64,000 nucleotides of DNA, taken from Alteromonas hispanica. Lineage in GTDB: Bacteria; Pseudomonadota; Gammaproteobacteria; Enterobacterales; Alteromonadaceae. The stretch lies in contig NZ_JAAAWP010000003.1 of NCBI RefSeq assembly GCF_010500915.1, positions 248,001 through 312,000 of the forward strand, read 5' to 3'. The translations under genes were made by a program, and so were the position numbers. This document shows, one piece after another, positions 36,898 through 46,741 of the stretch (position 1 is its first letter; each line of letters opens with the position of its first letter). The notes under the pieces were generated by a model, which saw only the letters and a program-made list of their open reading frames with translations, searched no databases and had not been told where the DNA came from.

Positions 36898-39207
36898 TCA
36901 ATTCACGTGATAAAGCTGTTGTTGTAATTGTTTAAAAGCTGCCAACAAATAAGCTGGCTTTCCACCAAATGCTGTTAAAGCGTCTTTCACTGTGCCCAAC
37001 CCTGATAGCTCGATAAGTGCAGGTAGTCTTTCACGTGATAATTCCGTGCTGCCGGTTTGTTCATAGCGATTTAATACATAGTGTAAAAACCGCTGAGCCT
37101 TTTCCTGCTTATACTGTGTGAAAAAGGCGCTGTTATTACGCACTTCATCGGCGCGAGTTTTGCGGGTTGCCATAGGCTGCTCAAAGGCTAAAAACGCCAA
37201 CAGATCGAAGATATCGCAGTCTTCCGCCTCAAACATCCGCCGCAGGGTGGCGAGTTGCTCTGTATCAAAGCCTGCTTGTATTAATTTACCTAACAGAGTC
37301 TCGCGCTCATCTGGGTCTGACCATATCTGGCGCAATTCCTCCACCGATTTGAACAAACCAGGTAATTGCGTGACCAAACGCTCTACAAATTCCTGCACTG
37401 TAAGGGGTTTACCATTTTCATCAATGTAGCGAACTTCTACGTCTATGACTTTGAGTTCACGATGTTTGCCCAGTTTTACTTTTAACTTTGGTTTTGGTTC
37501 CCCTGGTTCAGGGAGGGGTCCTTCTTCCGGAGGCTGCGGCGAGTAAGGAGGTGGTTTGGGTTCCCCTGTACCGCCAGGCTCTGGCGCCTCAGGTTCCCCA
37601 TCCCAATCTTTGTCATAAAACTTGTTGGTTGCTCCACGAAAGTCAATAATAGTGAAATAGTCTTTACCATCAAAAACACGAGTCCCGCGACCGACTATTT
37701 GTTTGAACTCCACCATTGAACCAACGGTTCTATCTAGTACCACATTTCGTACGTTACGCGCATCTACACCTGTGGTTAGCATTTGCGATGAGGTAATGAT
37801 AGTGGGAATATCTTTATCATTATCTTGAAACTTCTCTAAAAGTTCGCGGCCGATTTTACCCTCATCGCTCGTAACACGAACACAGTAGTGTGAGTCTTTT
37901 ACTTTTTTATGTTTGTTGATCATATCACGCATGGTTAGTGCATGATTTTGGTTTTCGCAGAAGACGATAGTTTTTTCTAATGGGTTTGTATTATCCAATA
38001 TAGCTTTTGCGACAAGCTCCGTACGATCATCTACAACAATTTTTTTGTCGTAATCTTCAACCTGATAGACGTCTTGACCAGACTCACCTTCAATTATTTT
38101 ATCGTCTCCAGTCAGCACCAACTCATCTAAATTGGTGCGTACTCGTTTAACGCGGTATGGCGTTAGGAAGCCGTCGTTAATGCCATCTTTTAAGGAGTAC
38201 TCAAATGCAGGTTTGCCAAAATAGTCATAAGTATCCACGTTGGCTTCACGTTTTGGTGTGGCAGTAAGACCTACATGTACCGCACTACCAAAATGATCGA
38301 GTATGGCTCGCCAAGAGCCTGTTTCATTGGCACTGCCACGGTGACACTCGTCAATCATTACAAGGTCAAAAAAGTCACTCGGGTACGCCTTATAATAACC
38401 TTCAATATTCTCGCGCTCTGCAATGGCTTGATATATCGCAAAAAAGATATGCGCATTTGTTGGCACGATACCGCCGCGCTTACGCACTTCTTCACCGTTT
38501 ATTTTGATGATATCTTTTTCGTAAGGGTTGAACGTGTTAATTGCTTGGTCAGCCAAAATATTGCGATCTGCTAAAAACAAGATTCTTGGTCTGCGTGTGC
38601 CCAGAGATTCCCTGTTCCACCGCGCCTGAAAAAGTTTGTGGACGATTTGAAAGGCAATAAACGTCTTACCTGTTCCGGTAGCCAGTGTTAACAATACTCG
38701 TGGCTCGCCTTTTCCAATAGCATCTGTGGCTGCATGCACAGCTAATTCTTGATAATAACGCGGCTGCATTGCTCCTTCTAAATGGAAGGGTACATTACGC
38801 AGTTGTTGTCCTAAGTCAGAGTTAACGCCCGCGTAACGATTTTCGAGCTCTTGGGGTGTAGGATAAAACTCGACGTAATCGCCTTTGCCGGTTTCTAAAT
38901 CAAATTCATAAGTTTGTTTACCATTACTAGAATAAACAAAGCGAACTAATAGCTTCTTGGCATAGTCAATTGCTTGTTGAAGACCTTTGGTTGGATGCTC
39001 AGACTCTTTCTTTGCTTCAACCACAGCAAGGTAACGATTGTCCTTATAAAGCAGATAATCGACAAAACAGCGACGACCACGAGCGCCACCAGCAAGCTTG
39101 CGACCATCGGTGAAGTAGTGTTCTCGAATGATGTTATTCGGTTGCCAATGTGCAGCTTTTAACGCTGGGTCAATGTAGTTTGCTCTAGTATCTGCCTCAG
39201 AAGACAT
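36898..39207 (-). CDS. hsdR: Type I restriction enzyme endonuclease/translocase subunit
   Basis: The 769-aa protein has an HSDR_N nuclease domain with Asp50, Glu64 and Lys66 (VVEAKK). An SF2 motor follows with Walker A ATGTGKT (176-182), DECHRGS and the GRGTRVFDGKDYF region. A Pro/Glu/Gly-rich linker lies near 555-585, and the C-terminal domain is of the EcoEI_R type (about 600-760). The length fits the shorter EcoAI/EcoEI family (about 810) rather than EcoKI (1170). It begins 26 bp after the tnsC stop, so the restriction operon may be read through from tnsABC. Confidence 0.93.
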   Translation of the reverse strand: MSSEADTRANYIDPALKAAHWQPNNIIREHYFTDGRKLAGGARGRRCFVDYLLYKDNRYLAVVEAKKESEHPTKGLQQAIDYAKKLLVRFVYSSNGKQTYEFDLETGKGDYVEFYPTPQELENRYAGVNSDLGQQLRNVPFHLEGAMQPRYYQELAVHAATDAIGKGEPRVLLTLATGTGKTFIAFQIVHKLFQARWNRESLGTRRPRILFLADRNILADQAINTFNPYEKDIIKINGEEVRKRGGIVPTNAHIFFAIYQAIAERENIEGYYKAYPSDFFDLVMIDECHRGSANETGSWRAILDHFGSAVHVGLTATPKREANVDTYDYFGKPAFEYSLKDGINDGFLTPYRVKRVRTNLDELVLTGDDKIIEGESGQDVYQVEDYDKKIVVDDRTELVAKAILDNTNPLEKTIVFCENQNHALTMRDMINKHKKVKDSHYCVRVTSDEGKIGRELLEKFQDNDKDIPTIITSSQMLTTGVDARNVRNVVLDRTVGSMVEFKQIVGRGTRVFDGKDYFTIIDFRGATNKFYDKDWDGEPEAPEPGGTGEPKPPPYSPQPPEEGPLPEPGEPKPKLKVKLGKHRELKVIDVEVRYIDENGKPLTVQEFVERLVTQLPGLFKSVEELRQIWSDPDERETLLGKLIQAGFDTEQLATLRRMFEAEDCDIFDLLAFLAFEQPMATRKTRADEVRNNSAFFTQYKQEKAQRFLHYVLNRYEQTGSTELSRERLPALIELSGLGTVKDALTAFGGKPAYLLAAFKQLQQQLYHVN

Positions 39208-39233
39208 ACAAAAATCCTTTTAGTTAGGCATGA

Positions 39234-40829
39234 TTACAAATAATCACTCAACTTTAGTATAACGCCTTCAGACTTCATAGTCTCGTAGTTGCCACTTTGA
39301 TTACTCCTCATTAATCGTAAGTCATTTTCTACATACTTAGGCTCTAACTTCACGACTTTTTTCTTCTCTTTCACTGAAGGAGCAGGCTCGCTTTCCTGCA
39401 AATTATTGATATGAGCAAGAAGCTGAAATAACGTGGCATCGGGGCGCTCCAACAAAGCTTGCTCAGCCACACTAGGAGCAATATCTTCACCTATTCCAGC
39501 TTGCTCAAGCATATTGACTAGTTTTGATAACTTGGTCTGATCTGGGCAGTCATATTCATTGTTACCGTCAGGCATCGCATTTTCATTTAACGGTGAATGC
39601 ACCGATGCACTTTGAACTATACTTGCTCGCGGTATTTCTAAATCATCATACTCTTGTATTTCGGAATCGAGACCACTTTGAAGCGCTCGGATCATGGGCT
39701 TTATCATATGAAGCTCTTCATTAAATACAATTCCCACTAAATCTCTGGATATTACCTCTCTACCTACCGTAACAGCTCTTGTTTGGCATAAATAGAAAAG
39801 CGTTACTGCCACATGAGCGATTCCTTGCGAGTAATCCCAAAATAGAGTTTTTACTTCTTCTGTTAGCGGTTGAGGTGATTTAAACCACTGTAGCTTCCAC
39901 AACTGAGCAAAAAACCTGTCCCAATCCGAACCTTTACCAGATTTATCTGTTGTATTGAATCGATTCCAATTGATGCTGCCAAATTGTGACGCACGTCTTG
40001 CCGAACGCATACTCGGTGAAAACAATTCGTATGCCTTTGGTGTCCCAACAAACAGTATTGGTAATTTTATGGTGTTGGTTAGTTGTACAAAAAACCGAAG
40101 AATTCTATCTGATACGTTACTGGATCTAGAGCGCTCCAAATGCTGAATCTCATCAATCACTAGTAAACCTATGGAGTGCAAAGCTGCAATTCGCGCAAAA
40201 TCCCCTAGCAACATTTCAGCATTTGCCCTAGGTTTTACATATTGCTTTTCGTATAGTCCATTGTTGTCTAACGCTTCATCAAGAGCACGGAAAAAGTTGA
40301 TGCATAGACTCTTTACAGAGGCATCGTAAGGGCACTCAACTTTAAGCCAAACGATCTGTATATGTTGAAAAGATGAATGCATAATAACTTGAGAATAACC
40401 AGACAGCACCGCTTCAACCGCTGTTGACTTACCAGCACCCGAGCAGCCAATAACAGAGCTTACTAAGGCTTCATTTCCTGCATTGCGGCTGTCATCTATT
40501 AATTTCTCTGTTCGGTTCAATGTTTCTTGATAGCTTTTATTCGCTATATTCCGGCTTAGATATCCTTGTCGGATCATAGAAGAAATTGTTTGCTCTAGTT
40601 GTAGATGTGCTCTTGTTGGGTATAAAAAACCATCCATAATACGTAACATGGCATGGCGGCGGATATAAGCAGGTAGAGCCACTTCCTCAGGGCTAACAAC
40701 TGGAATGCGGCGAATCAATTCCGCAGTATCTTTCGGGGAATTTATTCGTGGCAAAGCATTGATTAATGGATGACCTTCGTACTCTTTAATCTCTGCTTCA
40801 ATATATTTTGCTGGTTCAAATACTGCCAT
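39234..40829 (-). CDS. tnsC: Transposition regulator ATPase TnsC
   Basis: The 531-aa AAA+ ATPase (Tn7 TnsC is 555) has Walker A GCSGAGKST (128-136), Walker B LLVIDEIQHL (near 222-231) and a sensor region PILFVGTPKAYEL. It forms the ATP-dependent filament that links the target-bound TnsD or TnsE to the TnsAB transposase. It starts 11 bp after tnsB. Confidence 0.93.
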   Translation of the reverse strand: MAVFEPAKYIEAEIKEYEGHPLINALPRINSPKDTAELIRRIPVVSPEEVALPAYIRRHAMLRIMDGFLYPTRAHLQLEQTISSMIRQGYLSRNIANKSYQETLNRTEKLIDDSRNAGNEALVSSVIGCSGAGKSTAVEAVLSGYSQVIMHSSFQHIQIVWLKVECPYDASVKSLCINFFRALDEALDNNGLYEKQYVKPRANAEMLLGDFARIAALHSIGLLVIDEIQHLERSRSSNVSDRILRFFVQLTNTIKLPILFVGTPKAYELFSPSMRSARRASQFGSINWNRFNTTDKSGKGSDWDRFFAQLWKLQWFKSPQPLTEEVKTLFWDYSQGIAHVAVTLFYLCQTRAVTVGREVISRDLVGIVFNEELHMIKPMIRALQSGLDSEIQEYDDLEIPRASIVQSASVHSPLNENAMPDGNNEYDCPDQTKLSKLVNMLEQAGIGEDIAPSVAEQALLERPDATLFQLLAHINNLQESEPAPSVKEKKKVVKLEPKYVENDLRLMRSNQSGNYETMKSEGVILKLSDYL

Positions 40830-40840
40830 TTGATTATTCC

Positions 40841-42901
40841 CTAAAAATCATCTAAATCAGGATAATCGAATCCCTGATCAATTTTTTTACCAGAATCTAT
40901 GGAAGTGACTGTTGCTTTTTCTTCGCTCTTTGGGGGTTTAGCTGACTCTCTATTTTTCTGACGTTCGCTTTCTTTTTCTTGGTCTCGATTATTACGAATG
41001 CCTCTTAATCGCTGTGATTTGTTGGATAACTGCGAGGACTTTTGCCTTTTGTCTGCAATTTGGGCAATCAGTTCAAGCTCTTTTTGTAAGTCTGGGGCTT
41101 GATAATCAGCCTCTTGTTGAGCTTCAGCATATGCAGACCTAGACTCATTTCGAATCGACAGTGCTTCCACTAAACTCATATCTTGATATCTCCGACTTCG
41201 ACTCAAGAGTGTGCACTCCCAAAAGCTATCGAATTTATTCTCAGGTCTTACATACAGAACATTTGTATTCAGCGGGTCGTAAGCGATCTCTATAGTTTTT
41301 GGACGTGGGACAGAGCGATTCTTATGGAACCAACCAAGCTCTATTGCTTCTGCGCTTGTGTAGTACATGCCTTTAAAACATATACCTAAGGGAGATATAG
41401 TAGCCTTGCTATGGGGTAGCATATTCACATAGGTTTGCTTTGGGTCCACCTCTCTCAAAACACCCGTTCTATTTTTCACTCCCCAATTCCATAGTCTTAC
41501 GGGTATCGCTGGTAGGTCCGTAGGCATATCATTCTCAAAGTCATAGCCTTCTAACGGGACAGCCGTATTTCGATTAATTTCAGAAACAAGCATCATCTTA
41601 GTGAAATCATAAAGCGTCATGTTCGCTGATAGTTCGGTTCGGCCTCCTGCTTTTTTCTTTCCATTTACTGGTTCTACCTTTCCTTTTACATAAGGAAGTA
41701 TGTCTACATGCATCATATGGAACGACTTTTCGGCTACGCCTTTATCATCGCCACGATACGCTCGTGTATTGGATAAAGTGATACCAAATCGGTTAACTAG
41801 GATATCACCATGCTTTCCAAGTAACTCTGCTCTGTCTGCAGTAATAGTTGCTGGAGTGCCAATACTTGGCCAATCACTCTCTGTGATATCAATCCCAAAT
41901 CTACGGCAGTATTCAACTTTGTCGCAGAATGCATGTGCCAACGCGATTGATGCGGTTGCCCAAGAGGGGTTTTCTAGGCCCACATATAAACCAACAGTCA
42001 TACGACTGAATACATCTTTGACTTTATAAACGATTGGGCGGCCTATAATCCTATCTCGGTCGTGCTCTGAAACTAGGTGTAAATCAGCGATGGTCGCATC
42101 GATTTCATAGCGGGCTCCTGGACCAAAGTTGTTTGTGGCAGAAGTACTGAAGCTCGGAGCTACATCTTTTGCATACAGATTAGATGGAGTGCGTGCTTGA
42201 ACCACAAGAGGTTTAGCATAGTGTTTGTTGAAGAAGTATCGAAACTGCCTCTCAGTTGGAAGGTCTTCTTTTTTAATTTTTGGGTACGTCGACTTAAGAA
42301 AACCATTTGCCTTTGTTCTGGCCGCTTTGAGGTCTACGTCCTTCTTAACGAGGTAAAATTCTTCAATCGCTAGTTTGAAAAAGCTTGCTATTTCCTCGGT
42401 AATTGGAATTCCACTACCGGGGGAAGTAGTACGTCTTTTGCCGACCTTCTTTGCGTTAACACGAACTTGGCCAGGTGCACCACATCTTGAATAATCTGGT
42501 GCGAGGGCATCGGGAGACATTCCTCGCTGCCAGTATCTGCGTAACTGTCGGGTCACATATAGTCGAGTCTCTCCCTTTGCCTCTAAAACCATTTTAATCT
42601 TCTGATTTCTAGACTTTTTATCGAATAAGGCAAAGTAGTCTGTTAACAACAGCGATACGGAAGAATAAGCTCGATCTCTTATTTCTTCAGCTTTAGAGCC
42701 CGCCTCCGGTACTATGAGTGTAATTGGGTCAGGTATCTCTTCTAACGATAAACTTTCGAACTCGAGTATATTTACTCGATAAGGCCAGGCATTTTCATTA
42801 CGTATATCAATTAACATTAAGAAATCGACATGCTCATAGATCACTCGAATCTGAGTTAGCTCGTCCGAATGAGGGTCGAGAAATACTTTGTTAAGATACA
42901 T
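40841..42901 (-). CDS. tnsB: DDE transposase TnsB
   Basis: The 686-aa protein (Tn7 TnsB is 702) carries the catalytic triad at Asp268 (YEIDAT), Asp356 (TITADRAE) and Glu391 (GVAEKSF). The spacing is the same as that of Tn7 TnsB (273, 361, 396). N-terminal domains (1-240) bind the end repeats, and the C-terminal charged tail (about 610-686) should contact TnsC. It makes the 3' cuts and strand transfer. Its start overlaps tnsA by 11 bp. Confidence 0.95.
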   Translation of the reverse strand: MYLNKVFLDPHSDELTQIRVIYEHVDFLMLIDIRNENAWPYRVNILEFESLSLEEIPDPITLIVPEAGSKAEEIRDRAYSSVSLLLTDYFALFDKKSRNQKIKMVLEAKGETRLYVTRQLRRYWQRGMSPDALAPDYSRCGAPGQVRVNAKKVGKRRTTSPGSGIPITEEIASFFKLAIEEFYLVKKDVDLKAARTKANGFLKSTYPKIKKEDLPTERQFRYFFNKHYAKPLVVQARTPSNLYAKDVAPSFSTSATNNFGPGARYEIDATIADLHLVSEHDRDRIIGRPIVYKVKDVFSRMTVGLYVGLENPSWATASIALAHAFCDKVEYCRRFGIDITESDWPSIGTPATITADRAELLGKHGDILVNRFGITLSNTRAYRGDDKGVAEKSFHMMHVDILPYVKGKVEPVNGKKKAGGRTELSANMTLYDFTKMMLVSEINRNTAVPLEGYDFENDMPTDLPAIPVRLWNWGVKNRTGVLREVDPKQTYVNMLPHSKATISPLGICFKGMYYTSAEAIELGWFHKNRSVPRPKTIEIAYDPLNTNVLYVRPENKFDSFWECTLLSRSRRYQDMSLVEALSIRNESRSAYAEAQQEADYQAPDLQKELELIAQIADKRQKSSQLSNKSQRLRGIRNNRDQEKESERQKNRESAKPPKSEEKATVTSIDSGKKIDQGFDYPDLDDF

Positions 42902-43709
42902 CGGACAGTCCAGCTTTAATTGAATTTAAGTCATCAGTTATAGTTACATCTTTGGCACGCCAATTTCTAAATACAATATCCAACGGGACATCTATCAAGT
43001 TGGCAGCGGCTGCATTACGAATCACCCCAATATGAAACCCTGCAGTGCACTCGTATTGATCATCCATAGCCGCACAAACTGTAGCGAGTTTCTTATCTGA
43101 ACCTGATAAACGGCTAATCACTATCGAAATATCTTCTAGAGACAACTCTTCATAAAGGTCGTGAGAATTCCAATTTGCTGCATGAAGCCATTCAAGATTT
43201 TCTTTTACGATGGCGGGAATATCTTTATCTGTAAAAAGTTTCCAATTATAACCAAGCTCTTCCCAATACAACTTTTCAATTTGAAGCTTCTCCACAGTGC
43301 GTACATTGTCTAAATCGCTAGCGTGCTTAACAGCGATAGCGATTGATCGCTTGTCTCTAAGTTCAACAACTAAATCTGTAGTAACAACTTTCAATTTGTT
43401 TCTTATTTGAGGGTGTTGAATGCCCAAGCGGGAGCAAATACTCAAGGTATCAGCTATCGATAAGGGAAATTGCTCTTTGATGTCATAGGTAAGATGGTAG
43501 CGATCGAATACAAGAAAAGCAGAATATTCGATTCGAGATAGAAGATGATGAACTCTTGTTGTGTTTCGACCTCGAATGCGGTAGCTCTCACCCGTACTAC
43601 TAAGTTCATGCACTTTTATGAAGGGCTCATAATCTTGCCCTGAACCAACTCCCCTGGTTTTTAACTTCTTCTCATCTTTAGGATCAATTGGTTTTTCCGA
43701 ATCTAGCAT
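42891..43709 (-). CDS. tnsA: Transposon endonuclease TnsA
   Basis: The 272-aa protein (Tn7 TnsA is 273) has a restriction-like N-terminal nuclease domain with Glu61, Asp112 and Lys128 in the positions of Tn7 Glu63, Asp114 and Lys132. The EQFPL segment (79-83) and the C-terminal helix-turn-helix region are also present. It makes the 5' cuts that turn TnsB transposition into cut-and-paste. AGGAGG precedes the ATG at 43709. It is the first gene inside the glmS-proximal end. Confidence 0.95.
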   Translation of the reverse strand: MLDSEKPIDPKDEKKLKTRGVGSGQDYEPFIKVHELSSTGESYRIRGRNTTRVHHLLSRIEYSAFLVFDRYHLTYDIKEQFPLSIADTLSICSRLGIQHPQIRNKLKVVTTDLVVELRDKRSIAIAVKHASDLDNVRTVEKLQIEKLYWEELGYNWKLFTDKDIPAIVKENLEWLHAANWNSHDLYEELSLEDISIVISRLSGSDKKLATVCAAMDDQYECTAGFHIGVIRNAAAANLIDVPLDIVFRNWRAKDVTITDDLNSIKAGLSDVS

Positions 43710-43762
43710 CTTCAGGCCTCCTGCTAACTCTTTGAGCGTAGCAGAAGAAGCCTGAAAAAACA

Positions 43763-43825
43763 GCTAACATTATTGTGAAAAATCAAACTATAATGTTTTT
43801 TATCAAACTATAATGTAGCCGTACA
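43763..43825. repeat. Transposon right end with closely packed TnsB-type sites
   Basis: Two identical 15-mers ATCAAACTATAATGT (43783-43797 and 43802-43816) lie 19 bp apart, and a degenerate third copy is near 43764-43778. Tight packing is typical of Tn7-R. The tnsA promoter must lie here or just inside, so TnsB binding could also repress tnsABC, as known for Tn7. Confidence 0.85.
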
Positions 43826-43830
43826 ATAAA
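43826..43830. repeat. Target-site duplication (glmS-proximal copy)
   Basis: ATAAA on the plus strand lies directly outside the terminal base at 43825 and 20 bp from the glmS stop codon. It matches 2881-2885. Confidence 0.95.
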
Positions 43831-43850
43831 AATATTCGTTTATAACAGCG

Positions 43851-43886
43851 TTATTCAACCGTGACCGATTTCGCTAAATTACGAGG
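43851..43886 (-). other. attTn7-type target (3' end of glmS)
   Basis: In Tn7, TnsD binds roughly the last 36 bp of glmS and directs insertion about 25 bp downstream. Here the ATAAA duplication starts 20 bp beyond the glmS stop codon and the element carries a TnsD homologue. The exact protein footprint is inferred from Tn7. Confidence 0.8.
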
Positions 43887-45683
43887 CTGATCCACATCTG
43901 TTCCTTTTATTAACGCAACATAATATGAAAGCAGCTGTAAAGGCAATGTGTAGATGATCGGGGCTATTGGTCCTTCGCAGTGGGGTACATTGATTACACG
44001 CATCGACTCATCACCTTCAAATGCGGCGTCTTTATCGGCAAATACATACATAATACCGCCGCGAGCACGCACTTCTTCTACGTTCGATTTAAGCTTTTCT
44101 AACAGCTCATTGTTTGGCGCAACCACAATTACCGGCATTTCGTCATCAATAAGCGCAAGCGGGCCGTGTTTTAACTCACCCGATGCATAGGCCTCGGCGT
44201 GAATATACGAAATTTCTTTAAGCTTTAACGCCCCTTCCATGGCAATAGGGTATTGGTCGCCGCGGCCTAAGAATAGGCTGTGGTTTTTATCTGCAAACTC
44301 TTCTGCTAAGTCTTCTATACCGTTGGTAATAGCAAGAGTCTCTTCAAGTTTAGCCGGTAGGCTGTGAAGCGCTGAAACAATTGCTTTTTGGTCTGTATCA
44401 AGCATTCCGTTTTCTTTGCCAAGAGCAAGGGTAAGCATTAGGAAGGCCGTTAATTGTGTAGTAAATGCCTTTGTGGACGCCACGCCTATTTCGGCGCCAG
44501 CGCGGGTCATAAAGGCTAAGTCAGACTCTCGAACTAAGGATGAGCCAGGTACATTACAAATAGTGAGACTAGACATATAGCCAAGCTCTTTTGCTAAACG
44601 CAGTGCTGCCAGTGTATCAGCAGTCTCGCCCGACTGAGATATAGTAATTAGCAGGCTATTTGGATGCACTACCGACCTGCGATAGCGAAATTCAGAGGCA
44701 ATTTCTACGTTACAAGACACATTGGCGTATTGCTCTAGCCAATAGCGAGCGGTCATACCAGCGTGATAGCTGGTACCGCAGGCAATAATTTGAACATGTT
44801 TTACTTTGCTTAGAATATCGTCAGCGCCTTTGCCAAATACATCGGCAACTAGCCCATTTTCATCGATACGATTCTGTAGTGCATTACGCACAACCGTAGG
44901 TTGCTCGTGAATTTCTTTAAGCATGTAATGGCGGTAACCTGCTTTGTCACCCGCATCGTGTTCTACGTTGGATTCGACAATCTCGCGCTCTACGGCGTTA
45001 CCGTCTTTATCGAAAATCTTTACATCGCGACGGGTAATCTCAGCTACGTCACCCTCTTCTAAAAAGATAAAGCGACGGGTAACCGGCAGAAGCGCCATTT
45101 GGTCGGAAGCGATAAAGTTTTCACCTAGGCCAAGCCCAATAACAAGAGGGCTTCCCGAGCGTGCTACTACCACGCGGCTAGGATCTTCTTTGTCCATAAT
45201 CACTGTGCCGTAAGCACCATGGAAGGTGTTTACCGCGCTTTGCACTGCGTTTAACAAGGTTTTTCCGGTTTTAAGCTCTTCATGTACCGTATGGGCAATG
45301 GTTTCTGTGTCGGTATCGCTAGTAAAGCGATACCCTTTTTCAGAAAGCTGATTGCGCAAGCTCACGTAGTTTTCAATAATACCGTTGTGTACTACTGCAA
45401 CCCGTTCGCTAGAAAAGTGAGGGTGAGCATTGGCCTCTGTTACACCACCATGGGTGGCCCAGCGCGTGTGTGCAATACCAGTACTACCTAGGGCTTCGCC
45501 ATTGGCAACGGCGTCGGCTAATTCTTGAACTTTACCGGTACGACGAATACGAGTTAAGTTGCCATCGGTTTGCAGTAACGCCACACCGGCTGAATCATAC
45601 CCGCGATATTCAAGGCGCTTTAATCCTTCTAGCAGAATTTCTACTACATTACGTTCGGCAACAGCGCCAACAATTCCACACAT
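43851..45683 (-). CDS. glmS: Glutamine-fructose-6-phosphate aminotransferase
   Basis: The 610-aa protein makes glucosamine-6-phosphate from fructose-6-phosphate and glutamine, the first step to UDP-GlcNAc for peptidoglycan and LPS. The N-terminal Ntn glutaminase starts MCGIVG with catalytic Cys2 (Cys1 after Met removal). Two SIS isomerase domains follow, and the C-terminus LAKSVTVE is conserved; it is the Tn7 target. No glmS ribozyme is expected in this lineage and none is seen upstream, where the DeoR-type gene lies 2 bp away. Confidence 0.98.
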   Translation of the reverse strand: MCGIVGAVAERNVVEILLEGLKRLEYRGYDSAGVALLQTDGNLTRIRRTGKVQELADAVANGEALGSTGIAHTRWATHGGVTEANAHPHFSSERVAVVHNGIIENYVSLRNQLSEKGYRFTSDTDTETIAHTVHEELKTGKTLLNAVQSAVNTFHGAYGTVIMDKEDPSRVVVARSGSPLVIGLGLGENFIASDQMALLPVTRRFIFLEEGDVAEITRRDVKIFDKDGNAVEREIVESNVEHDAGDKAGYRHYMLKEIHEQPTVVRNALQNRIDENGLVADVFGKGADDILSKVKHVQIIACGTSYHAGMTARYWLEQYANVSCNVEIASEFRYRRSVVHPNSLLITISQSGETADTLAALRLAKELGYMSSLTICNVPGSSLVRESDLAFMTRAGAEIGVASTKAFTTQLTAFLMLTLALGKENGMLDTDQKAIVSALHSLPAKLEETLAITNGIEDLAEEFADKNHSLFLGRGDQYPIAMEGALKLKEISYIHAEAYASGELKHGPLALIDDEMPVIVVAPNNELLEKLKSNVEEVRARGGIMYVFADKDAAFEGDESMRVINVPHCEGPIAPIIYTLPLQLLSYYVALIKGTDVDQPRNLAKSVTVE

Positions 45684-45685
45684 GC

Positions 45686-46507
45686 TTATTCTCCGTCTTG
45701 CGTGGCGACTATTACCGTCACGCCTTGATTTTCAATATTCGTTTTATCCTGAGCACTAATATTTTCATCTGTGATCAGAACAGAAATTTGGTTCCAGCCC
45801 AATTCTAGGTTGGGCATTTTATGGGATAATTTTTTTGCGCTGGCCATCACCACTACCTTGTCTGCAGCGTTCGCCATGGCTCGGGTCACCCCAGTTAGCT
45901 CGTTAAACGTTGTTGTGCCTCTTTCAACATCAATACCAGCAGCGCCAATAAACGCAATATCGAAACTATAGGCACTAACTAACTGTTCAGCCATCGAGCC
46001 CTGAAAAGACTGCGACAATGGATCCCAGGTCCCACCTACCATTAGCACGGTAGGCTCTTTATCACCCTGGGTTAAAAAGTTGGCTGTTGATAGCGTGTTT
46101 GTCATTACTACTAAATCATTAATGGCTGACAGATGAGGAAGTATTGAAGATGTTGTTGTACCGCAATCGATAACTAATTTGCTGCCAGACTTCACTAAAT
46201 TTGCAGCATATTTTCCGATAGTGTTAACGAGTTCGCTAGTAACAAGGGTAAATGGGAAGGCATTCGCTGAAAAAGCAACTTTTGTAGAGTTTGAATCACT
46301 TTGCGCGGTATTAGATGTAGAGGGTACTGCACCGCCAAACTGTCTAATGAGTGAACCTTCTGCGGCAAGTTCAGAAAGGTCTTTTCGAATCGTAACTTGA
46401 GAAGCTTTAAAGTGCATGGCAAGTGTCTCAACGCGCGTATGACCGTGCTCGTTCACCCATTCCACTATGCGCTGTCGCCTTAACTTAACCGAATTACTAT
46501 TTTTCAA
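45686..46507 (-). CDS. DeoR/GlpR-family transcriptional regulator
   Basis: The 273-aa protein has an N-terminal DeoR helix-turn-helix ([35 protein letters not shown]...) and a C-terminal sugar-phosphate-sensing DeoRC domain ([21 protein letters not shown]). The start appears to be TTG at 46507 after AAGAAG; no early ATG exists. It lies 2 bp upstream of glmS, so it likely senses an amino-sugar phosphate and regulates glmS. The effector is inferred. Confidence 0.88.
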   Translation of the reverse strand: MKNSNSVKLRRQRIVEWVNEHGHTRVETLAMHFKASQVTIRKDLSELAAEGSLIRQFGGAVPSTSNTAQSDSNSTKVAFSANAFPFTLVTSELVNTIGKYAANLVKSGSKLVIDCGTTTSSILPHLSAINDLVVMTNTLSTANFLTQGDKEPTVLMVGGTWDPLSQSFQGSMAEQLVSAYSFDIAFIGAAGIDVERGTTTFNELTGVTRAMANAADKVVVMASAKKLSHKMPNLELGWNQISVLITDENISAQDKTNIENQGVTVIVATQDGE

Positions 46508-46741
46508 TTTACTACACTTCTTTTAATAAGAGCCGGTTTTAATTAGAGCCGGATTAAATTGAGTTGCTTTTAATTGAGCCGTTTAAAGCCATGAATTTTG
46601 TTTTCAGCTCAGCAAAAATCTACTTGAAAATGAGATTGAAATATAAAGCCACAAAACGCGCCAAAACTTTCAAAACGAAAGATAATTACTTCAATTTGAA
46701 AGAATCGTAAGGTATTTTGAAACTTCATTCAAGTGTTTCGT

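Larger units (their letters stand above)
2886..43825. mobile_element. Complete Tn7-like transposon at the glmS attachment site
   Basis: The 40,940-bp element starts TGTATAGTG at 2886 and ends with the reverse complement of TGTACGGCT at 43825. ATAAA is duplicated directly outside both ends. Both termini carry repeated sites with the core ACATTATAGTTTGA. The tnsA end faces glmS, the orientation Tn7 uses, and the insertion lies 20-25 bp past the glmS stop codon. Intact tnsA, tnsB, tnsC, tnsD and tnsE homologues are inside, so it may be mobile. Unlike classical Tn7, tnsABC and tnsDE are separated by about 12 kb of cargo, and a second 21-kb cargo block lies beyond tnsE. Confidence 0.95.

Noticed and set aside
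24151..43709. A CRISPR-associated transposon (CAST).
   Set aside because: No cas gene, CRISPR array or Cas12k/Cascade protein is visible; targeting is explained by TnsD and TnsE.
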